From assembly GCA_004322425.1 (NCBI GenBank), contig SCVJ01000046.1:1-57029 (forward strand): a DNA stretch of 57,029 nt, in the 5' to 3' direction. This document shows, one piece after another, positions 51,108-57,029 of this stretch. The notes under the pieces were generated by a model, which saw only the letters and a program-made list of their open reading frames with translations, ran no database searches and had not been told where the DNA came from. The stretch comes from Chitinophagaceae bacterium. GTDB taxonomy: Bacteria; Bacteroidota; Bacteroidia; Chitinophagales; Chitinophagaceae. The translations under genes and the position numbers were made by a program. Every line of letters starts with the position of its first letter. Position 1 is the first letter of the stretch.

Positions 51108-52697
51108 ATGGCCTACATGAAGAAATTCTATCTTTTACTTTTTACAACTTCCGTTTGCGTATTGGGGTTTGGACAAAAAACTACAGGAAATTTTAATGGA
51201 AGTTTTGAAACCTATAATCAGATATATAGAAAGGATTTAAAAATTGGAGCGGTTTTGCCACCCGATCGTGTTGGCTCCAATAATTATTTAAAATTGGATT
51301 ATAACTATAGCCAGTTTACAGTTGGGGTTCAATTGGAAGCCTATTTGCCCTCTACACAGGGTTATCCATTTATTGCTAATGACAATAAAATTGCTAACAA
51401 ATATTTTAAATACACTGCAACAAATTTTTCTTTGCAAGTAGGAGATTTTTATGAGCAATTTGGTAGCGGACTTGTTTTTCGTTCTTGGGAAAATAGACAA
51501 ATAGGAATTAACAATTCAATCGAAGGTGCAAATTTTCAAATAACACCACTTCCATTTATTAAGTTAAAAACTATTTACGGAAGACAGCGAAATAATTTTA
51601 ATTACAACAACAGTAATATCCGTGCTATCGATGCTGAAATTGATTTTTCAAAAATCAATGCAATCAATTCTCCAACAAAAGTAGTAGCTGGTTTTAGTTA
51701 TGTAAGCCGATATGAGCCATACACGGGACCTATACAAAATTTTCCTGCTACTGTAAAAGCAACTTCAACTCGATTGGATTTGAGTGGCGCCAATACTTCG
51801 TTTTCTGTAGAATACGTTCACAAAAAAAGGGATCCCCACGCAGCTAATAATTTTGTTGGAACTCCCGGTAAGGCATTATTATCCAATTTCACGTTTACGC
51901 AAAATAATTTTGGTGCTACTGCAACATTCAGAGCAATGTCAAATATGGATTTCAGAAGTGAACGGGAAGCTACAGGAAGCGCTAGTTTAATGAATTATAT
52001 TCCAGCATTAACCAAGCAGCACGATTATTTAACAACTAATATTTATGTTTATAATGCTCAACGACAAGCAGAAGTTGGCGGGCAAACAGATTGGTTTTTA
52101 TATGCCCCAAAAGGTTCTTCTCTTGGTGGCAAATACGGTTCAAATTTTTCAATGAACTTTTCTCATTATCGTGGTTTAAAAAATGCTAGTAATATTTTTA
52201 GCGTTGGCAACAAAGAATATTTTCACGATTTTAATTTAGAATGGAAAAAGAAACTCACTGAAAATCTGTCTTTCATTTTAGTGTACCAAAATGTTTTCTA
52301 CAACCGATTGGTTATTGAAGGCGAACCACTGCCCGATGTAAAAGCAAATACAATTGTTTTGAATTCGATTTATAAATATGCAAAGAAAAAAACTTTTCGT
52401 TTCGAACTCCAACATTTAGCCACCCAACAAGATAAAGGTAATTGGGTAGCCCTTCTTACAGAGTTTTCTTTTGCACCAAAGTTTACTTTTTACTGGAACG
52501 ATTTATATAATTACGGAACCACAAATACACATTATCAAACTGTGGGTGGAAGTTATTCAAAATCGGGAACGCGCCTAGGATTAAGTTACGGAAGGCAACG
52601 TGCTGGCTTGTTTTGTGTAGGTGGTGTTTGCCGCTATGTTCCTGCGTCAAGCGGATTTACGGTTATGCTCAATACTACTCTTCATAATAAACAATAG
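51108..52697 (+). CDS. DUF6029 outer-membrane beta-barrel protein
   Basis: This protein of about 529 residues fits the DUF6029 family of Bacteroidota. After a signal peptide (FTTSVCVLGFGQ) the sequence alternates polar and aromatic residues in strand-length stretches and contains QVGDFYEQFGSGLVFRSWENR, as expected for an outer-membrane barrel. The mature protein has only two cysteines, in FCVGGVCRYVP near the C-terminus, which could form a disulfide made or checked by the adjoining TlpA. The function is unknown. The ATG at 51117 is an equally good start. Confidence 0.78.
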   Translation: MAYMKKFYLLLFTTSVCVLGFGQKTTGNFNGSFETYNQIYRKDLKIGAVLPPDRVGSNNYLKLDYNYSQFTVGVQLEAYLPSTQGYPFIANDNKIANKYFKYTATNFSLQVGDFYEQFGSGLVFRSWENRQIGINNSIEGANFQITPLPFIKLKTIYGRQRNNFNYNNSNIRAIDAEIDFSKINAINSPTKVVAGFSYVSRYEPYTGPIQNFPATVKATSTRLDLSGANTSFSVEYVHKKRDPHAANNFVGTPGKALLSNFTFTQNNFGATATFRAMSNMDFRSEREATGSASLMNYIPALTKQHDYLTTNIYVYNAQRQAEVGGQTDWFLYAPKGSSLGGKYGSNFSMNFSHYRGLKNASNIFSVGNKEYFHDFNLEWKKKLTENLSFILVYQNVFYNRLVIEGEPLPDVKANTIVLNSIYKYAKKKTFRFELQHLATQQDKGNWVALLTEFSFAPKFTFYWNDLYNYGTTNTHYQTVGGSYSKSGTRLGLSYGRQRAGLFCVGGVCRYVPASSGFTVMLNTTLHNKQ

Positions 52698-53384
52698 TTA
52701 GTGGCCATAAAAACCGATGTAATCTACATATTGAGAGGTATTGGAAGATAAATAAGGTTGAAAATAGCTTCGGGGGAGTGGAAATATACATTCAAAATCT
52801 TGTAGATATTATGCTAGCAAAAAAATAGTCCGCACTAACCGAATACGCATTGTATGCGAAAAGGCAAGAAACATTAGAAGTATGAGGTTGGCAAACGTTT
52901 CTGTCATCCCTACAATAAAGACAGGCATAAGTATTATTACGAACTAAAAAGACAGCAACAAAGAAAAATCAAAAACAAGAACAAAAGTTGAACACGTACT
53001 TGGTTTTATGCCTGCCAGTAGGTATGGAACAAAGCATAATGGATTATTATACGCTCAACTGTAACAGTACGAGCAACGGGAATAATGGGACTTATAAACA
53101 TAACCTATAATTTATTTGGGTACGAACAAACCGTAAGCCTATCAATTTAATAGCCTGACAGATATAGATAGAAAATTTATACCCCGGTAAGAAAAAGATA
53201 TTGTATTTTCAGAAAACAGATTACAAAAAATCGTTTAACGGGTTCTGTGATTTTTATTTTAATCTTTACTAATGAATTTTAGAACCCCACTTATCATAAT
53301 TTATTCAGAGATATTAGCCCGATTCATTATCTCTGCTGAGCAACAAAACCCTTTTATGTATTGTCATGTATAAAACTATTTTCT
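52698..53384. other. Long intergenic region with a decayed transposase
   Basis: This region of nearly 690 bases holds no intact gene. Its central part is the transposase remnant annotated separately; the rest (52698-52845 and 53151-53384) shows no recognisable gene, tRNA or strong terminator. Inverted terminal repeats of an insertion sequence were not found by eye. Confidence 0.6.
52847..53150 (+). pseudogene. Decayed IS5-family transposase (C-terminal part)
   Basis: Pieces of an IS5-type DDE transposase can be read in three frames: ALYAKRQETLEV from 52847, then KEKSKTRTKVEHVLGFMP ending with the frame at 52987, then VRATGIIGLINITYNLFGY from 53067 to a stop at 53150. The VEHVxGF and ATGIIGLINLTYN blocks are hallmarks of the family C-terminus. 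In-frame stops and frame changes show the gene is dead; only about 100 residues remain. Confidence 0.8.
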
Positions 53385-53894
53385 ATGAAAAAATTTCTTC
53401 AATTAACATCAGGTATTATCATAGTGTGTTTTTTTTGTGCAAGCGGTTGCGGAAAAGAATGTGAAGAACCGTTTGATATAAAGCAATCCGGATTAACCTG
53501 TATTTTTAAAAATTCTGCTGGCTTATATTTATATGCGCAACTAAATCCACTGTATAATAAAGACAGCCTGACAATTCATGATGAAATCGGGAATAGATAT
53601 TCAGCACCCCCTTATATCGCACTAATTCCAAATACGTCATCTGGCTATTGGGAATTTGATTTCGGGCCACTATATAATTCACAAACAGACTCAGAATCTT
53701 TTAACAGAGAAATTTGTAAAAATTTTATTATCCACTACAAGTATAACGAAACAGATACTATCAAAACCTGCTATAAAGCAAATAAAACAGAATGTGGGAC
53801 TGTTTTTAGTTCATTGAAGGTTTTTCATAAAGGAGTATTATTAAAAGAAGTGAATAATCACTTTTTAGCCACTGTAACCATTACCAAAAATTAG
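53385..53894 (+). CDS. Lipoprotein of unknown function
   Basis: I do not recognise a family for this 169-residue protein. The ATG at 53385 gives a signal peptide ending in the lipobox CASGC, so it should be a lipoprotein. The mature part is rich in aromatic and polar residues and looks like a small beta-sandwich; four further cysteines are present (for example KECEE and KTECGT). It lies 4 bases in front of the secreted metalloprotease, so the two are probably co-transcribed and perhaps act together at the cell surface. Confidence 0.65.
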   Translation: MKKFLQLTSGIIIVCFFCASGCGKECEEPFDIKQSGLTCIFKNSAGLYLYAQLNPLYNKDSLTIHDEIGNRYSAPPYIALIPNTSSGYWEFDFGPLYNSQTDSESFNREICKNFIIHYKYNETDTIKTCYKANKTECGTVFSSLKVFHKGVLLKEVNNHFLATVTITKN

Positions 53895-53898
53895 ACGT

Positions 53899-56187
53899 AT
53901 GAAAAAAATTCTTCTTCTCCAGCTGTTACTGGGATTAATGCTTAATTGCTTTTCCCAAACCTATCAGATTATTGACAATGATGCAGACGACAGGGATACA
54001 ACAGAATTAGAATCCCTTCCTTGGTTTGGCAACAATCAATACCTGAATAATTTATTGGATAGTATGGGCTATCCATCATCAGCAGACAGAATTGTTGGGT
54101 CCGATAGGGTTAAATACCGTGTGCCAATAAAGTTTTGGGTTTATAGGAGGTCTGATGGTACAGGCGGACCCAATTTGCAAAATCTTCAAACCTATATAGA
54201 CAATTTAAACCGGATATATAACACTGACAATAACACATGGATTGGTTTTTATCTGCTTTGTGATATTGGATTTATTAATGATAACAAATGGTTTGATATA
54301 CAGGGAGATGGTGAGGCATGGAACCTTATTCAAAATAACAAGTCAAGCGGATGTATTAATATTCATATTGTGGGCAGCTATGAGCAAGCCGCAGGTATCC
54401 ATATCCGAGCAAGATTTTTTGGGCGTGATGGAATTGTTCTAAATTTTGGAGCAACTGTTGCAAATGCAAACACTACAATAGCACATGAAGTGGGACACTA
54501 TTTTGAACTTGACCACACTCATCAGTACTCAAACAGAGGTAAATGCAGAAAAGAGGCAATTGATAGAAATAGAACATGGCCTTTTATTATGTTTTGCCCT
54601 TTCGGTGGTGGTGGGCCAATTAGTCAAAAAATTTGTGAAGCTACAGGGGACCTTTTAGAAGATACACCTGCCGACCCTGATTTATCAAACAACAGATTTA
54701 ACAATCTCAGTGCATGTACATTTAATGCTCTTGGAGATTATAATAATTCCAGAGACCCATGGAATGACACATATGTAGCTCCACCGGCAGGTTCTCAACA
54801 ACCTAACTCCAGAAATGTTATGAGTTATAATCGTGACAGAGATTGCCGGATAGTTTTTTCAAGGCTTCAAATAGCCGTGATGTTATATTCCATAGAAAGA
54901 GGGAAAAGTAAAAACAATAAAAGTTCATGGAAAGATGAAGGAGCGGAATACGATGAATACGAAATGGATAATTTCAGGGAAGTGGCAATAACCAGGAACA
55001 TCTCTATAAATGAAATTCAGGAAAGAAACTTTCACCAGCAGTATGAAGAGGTGGGTGCAGTATGGACACAATGCGATGTTGATTGGGTAAGATTTGTAGC
55101 ACCATGCAACAGTAATTTCGACGTATTTACTTTTGCTATGCCAAATAGAACAAATGCCGATACTCGGCTAACATTATTTGACAACAATTCGGTACAGTTG
55201 GCTCAAAACGATGATATATCTCCCACCAATCAGTTTTCAAGGATTCAATTTAATTTTATCGCTGGCAGTGAATATTTTATTCGAATTGAAAACATGAGTA
55301 ATTTAACAACAGGATATTATGCTCTACAAATTGGGCAATTTTCAATTATTGGTAACGCTACATTGTGTACATCGGGTTCTTATTCTGTTCAAAATATGCC
55401 GACTTGTGCTACAGTAACTTGGAGTTCTATTCCTGCAGGTATAGTATCTTTTAATCCAACTGGCCCGACACCAAACTCATCAACTAAATTAACAAAAATA
55501 AACAATGGCACAGCTTTGTTAATTGCAACAGTTGCATATTCCAACTCCCCCATTAACTATACATATGAAAAATATATTGGAGTGGGGGTTCCAATTATAA
55601 AAGGTTGGTTTAATAGTCCAACAAATTCAAATGAGCCCTTAGCGGCATCGTCAAGTTTTGAATTTATTTGGAATGATGCCTGTTATACAAAAATGATTAG
55701 TACGAATATGGACATAACCGCAAACACCACAGTAACATGGCAAGATGCCGGAAATTCTGGTGGGGTTACCTGGTATCAAAATGGTAATAATTTGAATTTT
55801 TATTTTTCTAACCTATACCAATGGGCTTATTTCAGGGTAATTGCAACAAATTCCTGCGGTTCTCAAAGCTGGCTATACCGGTTTAGGTCAGTATATGAAA
55901 ATTGTGAAGGGGGAGGTCCCTCTTTACGTGTAACACTTTCACCCAACCCTGTAACAAGCATTATTAATATAACATTAATTGACAGAAGGGATATGAAAAA
56001 ACAAAAGGAAATAGTTGAAATACGTATGCTTGATAAGATGGGGAATATCAAACAAAAATGGAGTTATAGTAAAGGAAGCGGTACTCAGACCCGGCAAGTA
56101 AATGTCAATAGCTTACCAGCAGACATTTACAACATTATGGTTTTTGATGGCATGAATTGGGCTACTGAAAAATTCATTAAACAATAA
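53899..56187 (+). CDS. Secreted M43-like (cytophagalysin-type) metalloprotease with type IX sorting domain
   Basis: This 762-residue protein has a signal peptide (KKILLLQLLLGLMLNCFSQ), a zinc-protease domain, a PPC-like beta domain (about 360-460) and a C-terminal type IX secretion signal (LSPNPVTSIINITL to the end). The zinc site reads HEVGHYFELDH (His196, Glu197, His200, His206), with the M43 feature GDLLEDTPADP and the Met-turn NVMSYNRD (Met308). The Gly that metzincins usually have three residues before the last zinc ligand is Glu203 here. It is probably exported through the type IX system and attached to the surface. Confidence 0.82.
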   Translation: MKKILLLQLLLGLMLNCFSQTYQIIDNDADDRDTTELESLPWFGNNQYLNNLLDSMGYPSSADRIVGSDRVKYRVPIKFWVYRRSDGTGGPNLQNLQTYIDNLNRIYNTDNNTWIGFYLLCDIGFINDNKWFDIQGDGEAWNLIQNNKSSGCINIHIVGSYEQAAGIHIRARFFGRDGIVLNFGATVANANTTIAHEVGHYFELDHTHQYSNRGKCRKEAIDRNRTWPFIMFCPFGGGGPISQKICEATGDLLEDTPADPDLSNNRFNNLSACTFNALGDYNNSRDPWNDTYVAPPAGSQQPNSRNVMSYNRDRDCRIVFSRLQIAVMLYSIERGKSKNNKSSWKDEGAEYDEYEMDNFREVAITRNISINEIQERNFHQQYEEVGAVWTQCDVDWVRFVAPCNSNFDVFTFAMPNRTNADTRLTLFDNNSVQLAQNDDISPTNQFSRIQFNFIAGSEYFIRIENMSNLTTGYYALQIGQFSIIGNATLCTSGSYSVQNMPTCATVTWSSIPAGIVSFNPTGPTPNSSTKLTKINNGTALLIATVAYSNSPINYTYEKYIGVGVPIIKGWFNSPTNSNEPLAASSSFEFIWNDACYTKMISTNMDITANTTVTWQDAGNSGGVTWYQNGNNLNFYFSNLYQWAYFRVIATNSCGSQSWLYRFRSVYENCEGGGPSLRVTLSPNPVTSIINITLIDRRDMKKQKEIVEIRMLDKMGNIKQKWSYSKGSGTQTRQVNVNSLPADIYNIMVFDGMNWATEKFIKQ

Positions 56188-56206
56188 TAAGATGTTGCCA
56201 TATTTT

Positions 56207-56477
56207 TTAATGGCTGTTCATTAACTGAGCAGCCATTAATTTTGTCACTGACGAAGGGTTGCTTACAACATTCGGTTTAGCAATAATATATCCTGTCTTT
56301 TTGTTCGCCATCAACATTAGTCCAGGCCTGCCTATTACTGTTGAGCTTTTGTTGCTGTCTTCATAATTAGTAATTCTATTTGGCTTTGGCGCGTACCTCA
56401 AGCTGATGTTTTTCAAATGCCCTTACTTCGGCAATACTCAAACCGTTTACAGAAATATTATTGAGCGGTCGTTTCAC
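56207..56477 (-). pseudogene. Possible frameshifted small gene downstream of metF
   Basis: Two overlapping minus-strand frames look protein-like: from a GTG at 56477 to a stop at 56376 (containing NISVNGLSIAEVRAFEKHQ) and, in another frame, from about 56416 to 56207 (containing RITNYEDSNKSSTVIGRPG). Joined by a single shift they would form one protein of roughly 90 residues. I recognise no family, and the whole may be chance; there is no other gene in this 330-base gap. Confidence 0.25.
56209..56243 (+). terminator. Terminator-like hairpin after the metalloprotease gene
   Basis: AATGGCTGTTC (56209-56219) pairs with GAGCAGCCATT (56227-56237) over 11 bases with one G-U pair and is followed by AATTTT. 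The T tract is short, so strength is moderate. Confidence 0.6.
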
Positions 56478-56515
56478 TTTTAGGGGCTGCGCTCAATACT
56501 TCTTTTCATAAATAG

Positions 56516-57029
56516 TTACAACGCTTTCACTACAGCAGCAATCACAGTCGGTTTGCCCAATGTGTAGTAATGTAATACAGGAACTGAAGCTTCTTTTAAT
56601 TCTTTAGATTGAGTCAAGAGCCACTCTGCTCCTACTATTTCTACAGCAGCATCGTCTTTACATTTTAAAACAGCAGCAGAAAGATCGGAAGGAATATCTA
56701 CATGAAAAGTACGGGGTATTACAGATAATTGTTTTTTTGAAGTAATCGGTTTCAGCCCCGGAATAATGGGAACAGTAATGCCAGCATCGCGACACGCTTT
56801 TTCAAATGCAAAGAATTTTTTATTATCAAAAAACATTTGCGTTACAATATAATCAGAACCGGCATCGACTTTCTTTTTCAAATGCATCAAATCGATTTCC
56901 ATATTGGGCGCTTCAAAATGTTTTTCGGGATACCCGGCTACGCCAATGCAAAATGTTGTTCCGTTATTTCCCTTCAACTCTTCTTCTAAATAGGTTCCAT
57001 GATTTAAATTAACAACCTGTTGTAAAAGA
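56516..57029 (-). CDS. metF: Methylenetetrahydrofolate reductase, C-terminal part (5' end outside window)
   Basis: This is the C-terminal 170 residues of the FAD enzyme that reduces 5,10-methylene- to 5-methyl-tetrahydrofolate for methionine synthesis. The frame is open to the right edge. Typical segments are FCIGVAGYPEKHFEAPN, LKKKVDAGSDYIVTQMFFDN (flavin and folate site) and VPIIPGLKPITSKKQL. No adjacent methionine gene can be seen inside the window. Confidence 0.94.
   Translation of the reverse strand, partial: LLQQVVNLNHGTYLEEELKGNNGTTFCIGVAGYPEKHFEAPNMEIDLMHLKKKVDAGSDYIVTQMFFDNKKFFAFEKACRDAGITVPIIPGLKPITSKKQLSVIPRTFHVDIPSDLSAAVLKCKDDAAVEIVGAEWLLTQSKELKEASVPVLHYYTLGKPTVIAAVVKAL

Noticed and set aside
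52846-52858. Palindrome CGCAT-TGT-ATGCG as an operator
   Set aside because: It coincides with the start of the transposase remnant and is explained by coding sequence; the short arms are within chance.

Overview
The window is an AT-rich stretch of a Bacteroidota chromosome, most likely from the Chitinophagales/Chitinophagaceae. The evidence is the gene content (alternative complex III fused to an aa3 oxidase operon, DUF6029 barrel, Omp28-related lipoprotein, DUF5522, a type IX secretion C-terminal domain) and promoters of the Bacteroidota form TTG-N19-TAnnTTTG. The genus cannot be fixed from the sequence alone. No rRNA, tRNA or CRISPR array was seen. Both ends cut through genes: an enolase-superfamily epimerase on the left and metF on the right.

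Layout. 1-2460: the tail of a dipeptide-epimerase-like gene, then an accessory block of three small same-strand genes (DUF1801, DUF2200, SRPBCC), a structured repeat element and a decayed HigA-type antitoxin. 2458-8744: AlkA-like glycosylase, a small CxxC membrane protein and BipA/TypA on the minus strand; then a Gfo/Idh/MocA oxidoreductase, FabH and a lipid kinase on the plus strand. 8725-16010: a membrane-anchored patatin-like protein, heme A synthase, RNase HII, a lipoprotein proline iminopeptidase-like hydrolase, a small membrane protein and a YtcJ-type amidohydrolase. 16007-19349: a MarR regulator, an acyl-CoA dehydrogenase and the beta subunit of a 2-oxoacid:ferredoxin oxidoreductase, with a clear promoter and an operator-like palindrome just upstream of the MarR start. 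19468-22384: a glycosyltransferase, TrmB, DUF5522 and an alkyltransferase-like (Cys-less MGMT) protein.

22393-38163 is the core of the window: one long minus-strand respiratory locus running ActA-B-C-D-E-F (alternative complex III), then cytochrome oxidase subunits II and I, heme O synthase, two subunit III paralogues and subunit IV. A strong terminator hairpin follows, and then SCO1/SenC and DUF420. Alternative complex III oxidises menaquinol and passes electrons through its cytochromes to the CuA and heme a centres of the aa3 oxidase. CtaA at 11-12 kb, CtaB and SCO supply heme A and copper.

38414-47780 is mostly housekeeping: PurN, a dipeptidase, CysS, an EEP-family hydrolase, two tandem rhomboids (one lacking the catalytic His) and RlmD. 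47892-52697 is a cell-envelope thiol-redox cluster: a large TlpA-like protein, an Omp28-type CGHC lipoprotein, and a small TlpA next to a DUF6029 outer-membrane barrel whose only two mature cysteines form a CxxxxC pair. 52698-56187 holds a decayed IS5-family transposase followed by a lipoprotein and a secreted M43-like (cytophagalysin-type) metalloprotease with a type IX sorting domain.

The observations most worth following up are the envelope redox cluster, the MarR promoter/operator, the promoters lying almost on the start codon (purN, trmB, rlmD), the substituted catalytic motifs (alkyltransferase-like protein, rhomboid, M43 protease) and the structured element at 2080-2211.
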